A DNA stretch of 64,000 nt from Leptidea sinapis (lineage: Eukaryota > Arthropoda > Insecta > Lepidoptera > Pieridae). The position numbers and the translations under genes were made by a program. Below, piece after piece: positions 21,441 through 31,254 of the stretch; position 1 is the first letter of the stretch; each line of letters opens with the position of its first letter. Under the pieces are notes generated by a model. The model saw nothing but the letters and a program-made list of their open reading frames with translations. It searched no databases and was not told the DNA's origin. The stretch covers positions 16,374,501 through 16,438,500 of the forward strand of contig NC_066269.1 in assembly GCF_905404315.1 (NCBI RefSeq), in the 5' to 3' direction.

Positions 21441-21544
21441 TAATGATCATTTTCATTTTCTTATTGCTATAGTTGGGAACATGATTTTAAAGAACTATTT
21501 TACTATAAGCTGGTGACCGGTGCACTTCACTTCAATTTAACAAA

Positions 21545-22004
21545 CCTTAATCTTGTCCAACACCACCTTGAGACGGCGCAGCCGACCTTGTCTTTGTCAT
21601 CATCATCATCATCAGCCGAAAGACATCCACTGCTGGACAAAGACCTCCCCCAAAGATTTCGGTGATTTTAACCAGATCATCGGTCAATCTTGTGGGGGGC
21701 CTATCAACACTGCGTCTTCCGATACGTGGTCCCCATTCGAGGACTTTACTGCCCCAACGGCCATCTCTCCGTCGAACTATGTGCCCTGCCCACAGTCACT
21801 TCAGTTTCGCAATTATTTGGACTATGTCTGTAACTTTGGTTCCTTGTCTGTTTGTATTTCCTTACGGAGACGCAGATATCTTGATTTAGCGATACATCAT
21901 ATTTAACGTAGCCCGAGTACAAAATTGAGCATAGCTTTTTGCCTCTAGTCGGGGTATGTGTGTACGTTAGGGAGGATATCTGCTATCACCGTCTCAGCAA
22001 ACAA
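21545..22004 (+). pseudogene. LINE-J endonuclease-region fragment, split by an RTE insertion
   Basis: Left part 21,545-21,592 (CCACCTTGAGACGGCGCAGC) and right part 21,843-22,004 (TTCCTTACGGAGACGCAGAT ... GGAGGATATCTGCTATCACC) are contiguous in LINE-J (26,760-26,575). They code the endonuclease stretch VHHHLETAQP ... FLTETQI ... YVREDICCR. The middle 250 bp is RTE sequence with near-identical CCTTGTCTxTTTGT words on both sides. Confidence 0.8.
21597..21842 (-). mobile_element. RTE-clade LINE 3' fragment 2, inserted in LINE-J
   Basis: Plus strand begins with CATCATCATCATCATCAG, the complement of the RTE TGA-repeat tail, then the ORF2 C-terminal coding region in reverse (CCACTGCTGGACAAAGACCT, then ACCAGATCATCGGTCAATCT). 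Truncated at about 245 bp. Flanked by CCTTGTCTTTGT and CCTTGTCTGTTTGT, a plausible target-site duplication of about 12 bp. Confidence 0.8.
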
Positions 22005-22033
22005 AAATATATACAAAATTGGAAATATTTTAT

Positions 22034-22290
22034 GTAACTACGGTAGAACAAGTTGTTAAAGTGATAACCCTTACTTCTGGGATTAATTACACAGATTAAA
22101 TGAGAGTTGTACAAGAAATACACGATTTTCCAACGATACGTAACTCGAACGGTGGTCTCAGTGGAAGAGCGCTCGCATGGAACGCGAGACGTCGCTGGTT
22201 TGAGTCCTAAATAGTTCATAAATGTTGTTTTCAAATTTGGTGTAATTACGGTAGAAGTGCAATCATTACAATAATTATTTTGTTGTTCCC
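22034..22290 (+). mobile_element. Family T copy 2 (best-preserved core)
   Basis: Left arm AACAAGTTGTTAAAGTGATA with 'acccttacttctgggattaa' (22,047-22,089); tRNA-like core 22,143-22,220 with anticodon stem CTCGC/GCGAG and loop ATGGAAC (U33 present, anticodon GGA); weaker right arm from GTGTAATTAC (22,242). A 15-nt direct repeat GTAAYTACGGTAGAA occurs at 22,034-22,048 and 22,242-22,256 (14 of 15 identical) and could instead be a target-site duplication of a 193-bp retroposon. Both readings are given because the sequence does not settle it. Confidence 0.6.
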
Positions 22291-22419
22291 TGCTATATAA
22301 AAGGGGACGGAGGAGCAATACGCTCACGTGAAAGATATTGAAAGACCAGCTGCCCATGGACTACATCAATACCAGGAGTCCAGAGATACATTGCTGGTGT
22401 GCACTGAGCTTGAACATGA

Positions 22420-22765
22420 TTTTTTTTATGACAGTAAGGGACGAGACGAGCAGGAAGTTCAGCTGATGGTAATTGATACAGCCTGCCCATAAGAATGCAA
22501 TGACGGCGGCACTACACGATCACCTTGAGATATAAGATGTTAAGTCTCATTTGCCCAGTTATTTCGCTAGCTATGGCAGCCTTCAGACCGAAAGACAGTA
22601 ATGCTTTAACATTGGTAATTTTATATAATACTGCTTATAAAAACAGAAAATTCTAAATATTTTCAATGAAGGGATTCGTTAGTTGCTTCACGGCAGAAAT
22701 AGGCGTCGCTGTCGTACCCATAATTTAGCCGGCATCCTGTGCAAAGGAGTCTCCCACTGGTGCGG
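22420..22765 (-). mobile_element. Family A copy 1, with a 70-bp insert
   Basis: Poly-T at 22,420, then the complement of the family A tail (acgagacgagcaggaagttc), ending ggagtctcccactggtg. The hairpin segment is shortened. Between 22,615 and 22,687 an unrelated piece (gcttataaaaacagaaaatt ... gattcgttag) interrupts the run; the same piece is found at 15.53 kb. Confidence 0.8.
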
Positions 22766-22869
22766 GTGGAATATGGCATTGAGGTTAAGCGTCGAGGACG
22801 GTGGCAAAATTAATCTGAATAACCGTGCCTCCGTAGTATTTGCTGATCTCGTATCCTAAGAATCTTTAC

Positions 22870-23235
22870 AAGAGCATTTTTTGTTAATACAATATATATT
22901 TATGGATCTCAGATATAGCAATAACGATTTTGCTGAAATTTATTACATAGAGATTTGTTGAGGTGAAAAATTGATCTACTCTGTCCAAATGTTTTAAGTT
23001 TTCTTTAAAGTTAATTCCGCCAATATTTGTCTTAAAAAGTCTCGTGCCAGTGTTTGTCGGGTCAACATGTCCTGAGGATGCCTCGTGTAGATTCGAAACA
23101 CGTGTCGAATTGTTTAAAGACAAATATTGACGGAATTAACACTAAAGAAAACTCAAAACATTTGGATAACTATGGATTTCCGCAAAGTAACGCCTACTTA
23201 AATAAATTTTCTTAAATGATCTACTTTGTCGAATT
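22870..23235 (+). repeat. Palindromic repeat enclosing a hammerhead-like motif
   Basis: Arms of about 50 bp: 22,986-23,036 (CCAAATGTTTTAAGTTTTCT ... CGCCAATATTTGTCTT) pairs with 23,115-23,180 (AAAGACAAATATTGACGG ... AAACATTTGG). The right flank ATGGATTTCCGCAAAGTAAC is found again, inverted, at 63,943-63,970, so another copy starts at the window's right edge. The loop holds the motif annotated below. Class uncertain; Penelope-like or retrozyme-like retroelement ends are the best guess. Confidence 0.6.
23040..23126 (+). ncRNA. Hammerhead-ribozyme-like motif (type I layout), partly decayed
   Basis: CTGAGGA (23,072-23,078) fits CUGANGA; one extra T; a stem II position GCCTC/GATTC with GTGTA loop, of which three of five pairs survive; GAAA (23,095-23,098); self-complementary ACACGTGT (23,098-23,105) as stem III; then C23,106 completing GUC as the cleavage triplet. 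Stem I: TC/GA next to the core, a 2x2 internal loop, AACA/TGTT, then TTTGTC/GACAAA. The spacing of all four conserved blocks is correct. With two mismatches in stem II this copy is probably inactive; the family consensus may not be. Confidence 0.55.
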
Positions 23236-23239
23236 TGGA

Positions 23240-23700
23240 ACAACCCACTTTATCGGGTTTATAGGTCCGTCAATTTCCAGAGCTAGATCACCCAGGCTTC
23301 AACTTAAGATTTAGGTAAGTAATCTTTGACATTTTAGTGATAGACTTTATAATTTCAATATGCTTCGGTGACAGTTCAGTCAATTGCATTTACTAGCTTT
23401 TATTCTCTTAAATTTATTTTTGCCATCAATATTTATGAACGCTCGAATAGCGTTCATTGTTCGTTCAAACATTACATGGTCCATAACGTCGATGTGTACT
23501 GAAAGTCGGCAGCTTATTGAGGTGAAGTTATCTGATCTATTTACTATTGATTCGTACAATTTATATCGTTAAAGGTACTTTGCTTTAAAACGAACTCCTT
23601 TAATGGAAGGGATTCTCAATTTGTGTGTATTTTTATGTTTGTTATCTCAAAACCCATTCATGTAATAATATTGGTGCGTATTATTTAATTTCGCACTACT
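23240..23700. other. Unassigned DNA
   Basis: Short open frames (62 and 72 codons) without recognisable features; no repeat copies noticed elsewhere in the window. Confidence 0.25.
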
Positions 23701-23703
23701 TCA

Positions 23704-23857
23704 CCAGTGTGAGGCTCCCTTGCACAGGATGCTGGCAAGATTACTGTGTTCTGAAGGGCACCGTAACAAGTGAAATTACTGGGCAAATGAGAGTTAACAT
23801 CTTATGTCTCAAGATGACGAGCACAATTGTAGTGCCGCTCTGAACTTTTGGGATTTT
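23704..23857 (+). mobile_element. Family A copy 2, 5' half (split by LINE-J)
   Basis: Runs from CCAGTGTGAGGCTCCCTTGC, with an internal deletion after 'ctggcaagatta', to the first arm of the conserved hairpin (AGTGCCGCTCTGAAC). The copy resumes at 27,241 on the far side of LINE-J. Confidence 0.9.
23843..23857. repeat. Target-site duplication of LINE-J, left copy
   Basis: AACTTTTGGGATTTT, identical over 15 bp to 27,241-27,255. Confidence 0.9.
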
Positions 23858-26800
23858 TTTTTTATGGAATAGGAGGACAAACGAGCGTACGGGTCACCTG
23901 GTGTTAAGTGATCACCGCCGCCCACACTCTCCTGCAACACCAGAGGAATCACAAGAGCGTTGCCGGCCTTTAAGGAAGGTGTACGCGCTTTTTTTGAAGG
24001 TACCCATGTCGTATTGTCCCGGAAACACCGCACAAGGAAGCTCATTCCATAGCTTTGTAGTACGAGGGAGAAAGCTCCTTGAAAACCGCACTGTAGAGGA
24101 CCGCCACACATCCAGATGGTGGTGATGATATCGTAACTTGTGGCGTGTCGTGCGAAGAAGAAATTCGGCGGCAGGAATCAGGATGAACAGCTCTTCGGAA
24201 CACTCCCCGTGATAAATGCGGTAGAAGACACACAATGAAGCGACGTCTCTACGCAACGCCGAGTGATCCAGCCGTTCACAGACTGGGTCCCTGACAATTC
24301 GAGCTGCTCTGCGTTGCACGCGGTCAAATGGATCGAGCTGGTACTGGGGTGCGCCAGACCAGAGATGACAGCAATACTCCATGTGAGGCCGGACCTGCGC
24401 TTTGTAGAGCGCTAGAATGTGGGCCGGCTTGAAGTATTGCCGTGCTCTATTTATGACGCCCAGTTTCTTTGAAGCCAGTTTGGCTTTGCCCTCCAGATAG
24501 CCACGGAATTGGCAATTGCTCGAGATTTCGAGACCCAGTATTCCGATACTAGACGAGGCTTTGAGGGAAGTGTTCTCGAAGAGCGGTGATACGGCAAATG
24601 GGGTTTTTTTAGTGGTAAACGCGCAAACTTGAGTCTTCTGGGGGTTAAATTGGACAAGGTTCCACTTACCCCATTCCGCGACCTTCTCGAGAGAGGACTT
24701 GATAGAAAACACAAGTTTCTCCCGGCACTGGTCGACGTTTTCCCGAGAGAGACCTGCATGGCCCGTGTATACGGCATCACCAGTGCTGTCGTCTGCATAG
24801 CAATGTATGTTGGCGGTTGTTGTCCAACATATCATTGATATGCAATAGAAACAGCGTGGGAGATAGCACACAGCCTTGGGGCACTCCAGCGTTCACGGGC
24901 TTGGGATTCGAGCAATAACCGTCGATAACGACCTGTATGCTGCGCCCAGTGAGGAAGCTGGAGGTCCACTTGCATAAGCTCTCGGGAAGCCCAAATGATG
25001 GAAGTTTTGCGAGGAGCGCCTTGTGCCATACACGATCAAAGGCCTTCGCTATATCCAGACCAACTGCCAGGCCTTCCCCCTTGCTTTCAATAGCCGCCGC
25101 CCATCTATGTGTTAGGTATACCAAAAGATCGCCAGTCGACCGACCATGGCGAAAGCCGTACTGCCGGTCATTGATCAACTGGTGACCCTCAAGGTATACC
25201 AAGAGCTGGCGGTTAATTATGCTCTCCATAATTTTGGAGAGTAGGGAGGTAATAGCAATAGGCCTGTAGTTTGCCGGATCCGAACTGTCTCCTTTTTTTG
25301 GGATCGGATGGACAAGGGCTGACTTTCATGAATCAGGGACTACGCCTTTTGAATAAGAGTGCCGGAATAAACGCGTAAGCACCGGCGTCAACTCAGGGGC
25401 ACACGTTCTAAGCACGATTGGACTTCCTGACGTCCAACGAAAATAGAGCTCGCCTAACAGTTTTCTGTCGGAACTGTACTTCAGGCATGGAGCTCTGACA
25501 CCGCGGGATGGTCGGCGGTGTTTTTCCGTTGTCGTCAAGAGTCGAGTTGGAGGCAAAAAGAGTGCACAGGAGATCGGCTTTCTCTTTTGCCGTATGGGCC
25601 AGGGTGTCATTCCTCATGTGCAACGGCGGCATGGACGGCTGGTTGAAGTTACCAAGAGCAGCTTTCGACAACGACCAGAACTTGCGTGTTCCGGTCGGGT
25701 AACTGGAAAGCTGCTCACCAATTTTGACGACGTGCTTCGATTTCGCACGGGCGATTTGCCGCTTAAAAAATCTGGAGGCACGGTTATATTTCCTCTTCAG
25801 AACTTTGCAGTTCGGATCCTTTGAGCCCAGCGCCGCAACCCAAGTTCGATACGCCTGTTTTTTGCAGTCAGATGCTGCTTTAACTGACGCATCGAACCAG
25901 GGCTGTGATCTGCCACCGATCGGTACTACAGAGCTTGGTATAAAAATATCCATGCCCTGCAGTATCACATCGGCTACTGCAACGGCGCAGGCACTAGGAT
26001 TATCCGAAAGGAAACAAACCCTGCCCCAAGGGTAGGATGCAAAAAAGGAACGCATCCTATCCCAATCTGCTGACTTGTAGTGCCAAACGCGGCGGGTCGC
26101 TGGTGGTCTGCGACGTTGGCGTCGGATAGGCACTACACGCCTGACCAGGCAATGGTCGGACGTTCCGAGAGGGGCATCGACAGAGACCTGGTAACCATCG
26201 GGATGTGTAGTCAGCAGAAGATCTAATAAGGACGGCATGTGGCTATCCACATCCGGGAGCCGCGTCGGCGACTCAACCAATTGGGACAGACCATACGCCA
26301 ATGCAAAATTATGCACAGATCGCCCTGCGTAGTCTGTGGTACGTGATCCAAGCCATTCAGCATTGTGCCCGTTGAAATCACCCAAGACTACGATTTCAGC
26401 GGAGGGGATCTGAGCAAGCACGTCATCAAATGCCGCTTGAACGCAGCCCATGAGGTGATCCGTTTCTGCGTTACCACTATGGGACCTGTAGACACACGCA
26501 TAGATGCGGACGCGGTCCTCTAAATCTACGCGGAGCCAGAGAGTAGACAGGCCCCTACCCTCAAAATTGCCGAGACGGCGACAGCAGATATCCTCCCTAA
26601 CGTACACACATACCCCGGCATGAGGCATGAAATTATGCTCAATTTTGTACCCGGGGTACGTTAAATATGACGTATCGCAAGGTCGAGATATCTGCGTCTC
26701 CGTAAGGAAACACAAGGCCGGCTGCGCCGTCTCAAGGTGGTGGTGGACGGCGTTTAAGTTGGAGTGAATTCCCCGGATGTTACAAAAGTCCACATTAAGC

Positions 26801-27240
26801 GTGGAGCGGGGTGCCGTGGTGTTGCTGCCCTGTTTGTCCTGTGACATACGCGGTACTGTGCCCTCCCCAGAATACGAGGGGCAGCCCGAGCGCGAATGCT
26901 CGGGGAGGTATTCTCCGGCTCTACAAGAGCCGGTACCCTCCTGGGGTAATTTCTTTTTTAGGACCGCTCTCATATTTTGTTGGGGGGGGGAAGGACGGGG
27001 GGAATGGCCTCCGGTCCTCGACACTAACCTATGCGAAACATAGCGGCACTAGGCCGCTACTTCATTCCGGTATTCTGTGCGAGTGTGGTAAGTAACCCGG
27101 ACGAGTCTGGCCCGATTGTGCTGACGTCATAAGACAGCAGCGTGACTCTTCCACTTTCAAAAAGCCCGCAGTCGCCTCTTACGACACCCTTGGACCTGGG
27201 ACTACCCTATTCTTTTTACGCCCCGGGGCAGCACTGGGCA
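23858..27240 (-). mobile_element. LINE-J, whole insertion, one ORF
   Basis: 3,383 bp between perfect 15-bp duplications, with a poly-T (poly-A of the minus strand) at the left end and a GC-rich 5' UTR (27,025-27,240, containing 'cgccccggggcagcac'). This is therefore the complete inserted cDNA. It holds a single endonuclease-RT ORF and no ORF1/gag-like frame. Related fragments: 10.57, 21.55, 37.40 kb. Its 3' tail is shared with family D SINEs. Confidence 0.9.
23912..27024 (-). pseudogene. LINE-J ORF2 (endonuclease + reverse transcriptase), three lesions
   Basis: Starts at ATG 27,024; a later start is possible. Endonuclease: FCNIRGIHSN (residue about 80), FLTETQI, VVLGDFNGHNAEW, TSDHCLV. Then a linker and RT. 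Lesions: a frameshift near 25,420; a TGA at 25,330 where Trp is expected (VVPDS*KSALVHP); a frameshift near 24,815 just before the catalytic box. RT marks: NYRPIAITSLL (25,260), GLDIAKAFDRVWH (25,045), NAGVPQGCVLSPTLFLLHIN (24,885), CYADDSTGD (24,802-24,776) with both Asp intact. C-terminal domain: LALYKAQVRPHMEYCCHLW. Clade not assigned; jockey/CR1 group. The protein would nick target DNA and prime reverse transcription there. GC-rich relative to the AT-rich surroundings. Confidence 0.9.
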
Positions 27241-27320
27241 AACTTTTGGGATTTTCAAAAATCCTGAGCGGCACTGCTTGTGATGGGTAGGGCGTATCGG
27301 TAACAATTTTTGTTCTTAAG
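27241..27320 (+). mobile_element. Family A copy 2, 3' half
   Basis: Begins with the second target-site duplication copy (27,241-27,255), then completes the hairpin (AATCCTGAGCGGCACTGC) and 'gggtagggcgtatcggtaac'. The tail is lost after about 27,318. Confidence 0.85.
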
Positions 27321-27867
27321 CGGCGCAAGAGACAACTGGTCTTAGAACACTCAGATGACAATGCGTCTGTTGTCTATGATATCTCTCTACGTTTTTTTTA
27401 TAGGATGCGTCTGCACTATAATTTGCCAAATAAATTACAAGAAAAGAGAATAGATAATTGCGGCGCATCCATATACTAATTTCAATTCGAATCACAGCTC
27501 TAGAAGATTATATAAATAGGGTTTACTTTAAGATCCTAAAATGCAGTATATAAACATGGTGTTGATAGAAGTTACAAATTCATAGAATATAAGTCTTACG
27601 AGTAAATTCCCCGACGTGTAACTCCCTCGTGGCATAATTCTTATAGCCATACTGTCTCATAAGTGTTGTAAAAAGTATTTAAGTATAAATATCGTTGAAA
27701 ATAAAGTTTAAATTATTTTAACCGTAATGGCATACTTATAATTATCAGCAGGTAAATATTATAGTTAGTCCCTGCTTAAGGAAATTAGCAGTATCAGATT
27801 AGAATAGATAGAAAACTGAGGCGGTAATTTTATTTAATTTACTTACATGTTTTTGATCTTTTAGATA
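27321..27867. other. Unassigned DNA
   Basis: Includes a possible LINE C-terminal phrase (RLHYNLPNKLQEKRIDN near 27,410) too short to assign; otherwise nothing recognised. Confidence 0.3.
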
Positions 27868-28190
27868 TCATCATCATCATCACCATCAGACGAAAGTCGT
27901 CCACTGCTGGACAAAGGCCTCCCTCAAAACAATCAGTACTTCTTCCCTCATCGAACGTTTTCCGGCGATCTTGACCAGATCATCGGACCATCTTGTGGGG
28001 GGGTCTACCAACACTGCGTTTTTCGGGACGTGGTCGCCATTCGAGGACTTTTTCCAACAATACCACTTCAGTTTCGCAATCGATTGGTCTATGTAGATGA
28101 CTTTGGTTCTCCTACGGATCTTCTCATTTCTAATTCGATCTCGAAGGGAAACTACGAGCATAGCTTTCTCCATTGTGTATAAATTTGCCT
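27868..28190 (-). pseudogene. RTE-clade LINE 3' fragment 3
   Basis: A 95-codon minus-strand frame (28,173-27,886) reads SLRDRIRNEKIRRRTKVIYI ... IAKLKW ... TRWSDDLVKIAG ... FVQQWTTF, ending at the natural stop. This is the C-terminus of lepidopteran RTE ORF2. Plus strand begins ATCATCATCATCATCA, the complement of the TGA-repeat tail. About 25 residues are missing in the middle (W...KSSNGDHV region). Upstream endonuclease and RT are absent. Confidence 0.85.
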
Positions 28191-28684
28191 TTGCATTGCC
28201 AATAAAATATATAGAGTAGTGATAAAGGTGAAATGACCCTACAGTTCCGCCCTACTTTTACGAAATAATTTTTACGGCATCAATATATAAGTAAAATCCC
28301 TTTAATAATTTAACTTCAGGGCTTTAACTGCAGCTTCGAGCCGTAAATAAGAATGCAAATTTGGACAAAATTTGCCATTTGTAGACGTTTAAGTCTATTA
28401 AAATGTAAATTTCAAGTAATAATTATTCATCAAGATAAATTTTTAACATCTCATTAGCAGTAAACCTTCCTTACAGTGTTACTTGACGCTGCTTTTCAAG
28501 ATAAATTTTATTACGGTATACCTTTTCTTTTGTTTTAATAATTAAACTATTAATTTTTTTTTTGAATAAATAAAACAATAGACAGAAGAGTTACTTCAAA
28601 ATGACTTATATAATTATGATTCATCATTCACCTAATAATTTAACCTAATGATATTTTGTGAAGATTATTGTATGAAGTACTAGA
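28191..28684. other. AT-rich DNA, nothing recognised
   Basis: No frames or repeated units identified. Confidence 0.25.
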
Positions 28685-28685
28685 G

Positions 28686-28994
28686 CAAGGGAGGTTCCTT
28701 TACACAGGATGCCGGTTAGATTATGGGTACCACAATGGCGCCTATTTCTGTCGTGAAGCAGTAATATGTAAGCATTATTATGTTTCAGTCTGAAGGATGC
28801 TATAGCTAGTGAAATTACTGGGCAAATGAGACTTAACATCTTATGTCTCAAGGTGACGAGCGCTATTGTACTGCCGCTCAGAATTTTTGGGCTTTTCAAG
28901 AATCCAGAGCGGCACTGCATTCAAATGGGCAGGGCGTATCAATGACCATCAGCTGAACGCCCCGCTCGTCTCGCCCCGTATTATCATTAAAAAA
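28686..28994 (+). mobile_element. Family A copy 3, full length
   Basis: Good reference copy. Order: GGATGCCGG.TAGATTATGG, CGCCTATTTCTGTCGTGAAG, a small hairpin around CAGTAATATGTAAGCATTA, GAGACTTAACATCTTATGTC, a strong hairpin (TGCCGCTCAG ... CTGAGCGGCA), GGGCAGGGCGTATCAAT, and a 3' 'ctcgtctcgccccgtattatca' plus A tract. Confidence 0.9.
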
Positions 28995-29084
28995 GTACGG
29001 CTCCAGAGCCGCATTTGTTTCTTTGGCTTTGGCATACTCATAGTAGCTTTGAAATACAATTGCTGGATTGAAAAACAAGGACAT

Positions 29085-29396
29085 ATGGCGCTTTAAATTC
29101 GAACATCTTTGTATTGAATTGGAAATATTGGAGACGGAAAAATGTGATCTTAGTTCACAACACAAGACATGATCATTTTCAACGCCTGGCATAGTATTCC
29201 TGAGTCGAAAAAGCTCGCGTTTGCTGTTCTTTTCCTTTTCGGTTCTACATATTTATGCGAACAATCTTTTTCAAGCATGAACATTATCAAGAATAAACTG
29301 AGAGGTCATCTTATTGATGAGAACTTGGTATCATGCTTACTTAACATTACAAGCCTGACTTACTCATACTTTTCAATGAAGTGCGAGCATATTTAG
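29085..29396 (+). pseudogene. hAT transposase C-terminal (dimerisation) relic
   Basis: Frame 29,169-29,396 includes AFAVLFLFGSTYLCEQSFSS and MNIIKNKLRGHLIDENLVSC, which fits the hAT C-terminal dimerisation domain ('F...Y.CE..FS.M..IK.K.RSRLtDeHL...L'), of the kind found in ZBED5/GTF2IRD2-like transposases. Just upstream, in another frame, RFKFEHLCIELEILETEKCD continues the homology, so a frameshift lies near 29,165. The catalytic domain is missing. The left edge abuts family A copy 3. No inverted ends were found. Confidence 0.75.
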
Positions 29397-29870
29397 TTTT
29401 ATTTAGTGTACTTATTTAGTAAAATAAAAAATTACTAAAGAAACAGATTTGGCTCCCAATTTTTTTTAATCATTGTAATGTTCATAATTGGCTCTTTGGC
29501 TAATAAGTTTGCCGTCCACTGGCTTAGACCATTTGCATCTGAAAAATCAATCATCAGCAAATCAGTCCACAAATACTAAGTACAGATGTTATGATCAAAT
29601 ATAAAAGATAAATTAATTATGGAACATAGAAGGAAATGTTTAATCGAAAAAGATGAAATCAGTAAATGAAAGAGAAATATTCACTAAAGGTTCATTGAAT
29701 TACTTATTCAGACGAGTTCGGAATTTTTCATCAAAGAGATTCAAGACATGTTGTATCAAAGGAAACCCTTTAAGTGTTTGAAGCGATAGTAATAGAGACT
29801 GGAATAAATTAAGTGAGAAATATTATTTATATTTATCCTTGAATATATTATTATTAAATATGAGTAGTGT
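29397..29870. other. AT-rich DNA with repeat H copy 1 (about 29,690-29,785)
   Basis: The stretch TTCATTGAATTACTTATTC ... TTCATCAAAGAGATTCAAG ... TATCAAAGGAAACCC resembles 33,713-33,815. The rest holds nothing recognised. Confidence 0.4.
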
Positions 29871-29873
29871 ACT

Positions 29874-30175
29874 AGTACTCCTTTGCACAGGATGCCGGCT
29901 AAATTATGGGTACTACAACGGCGCCTATTTCTGTTGTGAAGCAAATATAAGCATTATTGTGTTTCGGTGTGAACGGCGCAGTAGCTAGTGAAATTAATGG
30001 GCAAATGAGACTTAACATCTTATGTCTCAAGGTGACGAGCGCAAGTGTAGAGCCGCAAAGAATTTTTCGGTTTTTCAAGCTTCCTGAGTGGTACTGCATT
30101 GTAATGGGCAGGGCGCATCAATTACCATCAGCTGAACGTCCTGCTCGTCCCTTATTTTCATAAATAAAAGAAAAT
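29874..30175 (+). mobile_element. Family A copy 4
   Basis: Starts CTCCTTTGCACAGGATGCC, slightly truncated at 5', complete at 3' (CCTGCTCGTCCCTTATTTTC). The main hairpin is weakened (GCCGCAAAGAATTTTTCGG ... CTGAGTGGTACT). Confidence 0.9.
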
Positions 30176-30317
30176 ATTAAGTGTTTCCTGAGATGAGATA
30201 AATATTAAACGAAGTATACTAACATACTCGACTTACTGAGGCTGGTATATAAAACAAAAAGTGAGATTCTCATTAATTAGTAGATCCAGGTTCTGTCAGT
30301 CGCCGTAAGTTAAGCAC

Positions 30318-30640
30318 ATAGTGACCGGGTAATTGAACCGAATTTAACACTTAAAATTAAATTGCCGTTTAGTTGCTTTGGATAAAAATAAAACCTCCTT
30401 GCAAGCCTTGCAAGCTTGCCTGTGCAAGAAATCAGAGTGATACTCTTTTGACATGGCAGCTAGGACATTCTAGATTTAAATTTTCTTGACTTTTAATTAT
30501 TATTCTGTCTATTCTTTCCCAAAATAGAAATTTATGTTTGAATTTGAATCAAAAATTAAAGTAAAGAGAGAAATGAAATACGTAAAATACATAACGAATA
30601 AATTACGCATAAATCGAAATTTCTTATGCTTACGTTTTAC
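30318..30640 (+). repeat. Repeat K copy 1 (uninterrupted)
   Basis: Shares GACCGGGTAATTGAAC, TGGCAGCTAGGACATTCTAG and GTAAAATACATAACGAATAA with 31,618-32,240. It has no insert at GTAAAATAC and so shows the empty site for the 318-bp insertion in copy 2. Family A copy 5 follows immediately. Confidence 0.75.
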
Positions 30641-30912
30641 TAGCCGGCTGGATTATGGGTACTACAACGGCACCTATTTCTGCCGTGGAGCTGTAACGTG
30701 TAAGCATTATTGTGTTTCGGTCTGAAGAGCGTCGTTGCTAGCAAAATTACTTCACATCGTATGTCTCAAGATGACGAGCGCAATTGTAGTGCCGCTCAGA
30801 ATTTTGGGTTTTACACGAATCTCGAGCGGCATTGCATTGAAATGGGTAGAGCTTATAAATCACCATCAGCTGAAAATCCAGCTCGTCTCATCCCTTTGTC
30901 ATAAAAAAGGAA
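30641..30912 (+). mobile_element. Family A copy 5, 5'-truncated
   Basis: Begins TAGCCGGCTGGATTATGGG, lacking the first 30 bp, and inserted just after repeat K. A 10-bp gap removes GGGCAAATGAGACTT. Tail complete with short A tract. Confidence 0.9.
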
Positions 30913-30998
30913 AAATCACCAATATGCAACACTCTAGCTGGTATCCCCTTGCAAATAACCTCCCACTCATGAAATATATTATTTTAAGTTAGGCGTTG

Positions 30999-31214
30999 TT
31001 GTTAAGATTTTATTCTATGTATATTTTCGTAGTAAAAGAGATTATGAGCCAATAAAAATACACTTAACACTCCAATTAACTGATATCTTGCTGCTGATAT
31101 CACGCCAACTTCAATATAATTTGGAACCGGTCGAACAGTACTGTTTATATTAAATTTACAAGGGAATAGCCCAGCAATGTTCTTGTACATTTCCATTTTG
31201 TATTACTTTATATG
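30999..31214 (+). repeat. Repeat E copy 2
   Basis: Near-identical to 32,808-33,022: TTAAGATTTTATTCTATGTA, GAGATTATGAGCCAATAAAA, GCCAACTTCAATATAATT, AATTTACAAGGGAATAGCCC. No coding potential; class unknown. Confidence 0.8.
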
Positions 31215-31254
31215 TATACGGCTTAATGTTTTTTTTAATGGTATAGGAAGACAG

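Noticed and set aside
21553..21906. 117-codon plus-strand frame with a His run
   Set aside because: The His run is the CATCAT microsatellite of an RTE tail; the frame bridges LINE-J and RTE pieces.
23901..24125. Plus-strand frame in the LINE-J tail
   Set aside because: Antisense shadow of the LINE-J ORF2 C-terminus.
26811..27095. Plus-strand 88-94 codon frames
   Set aside because: Antisense shadows over the GC-rich start of LINE-J.
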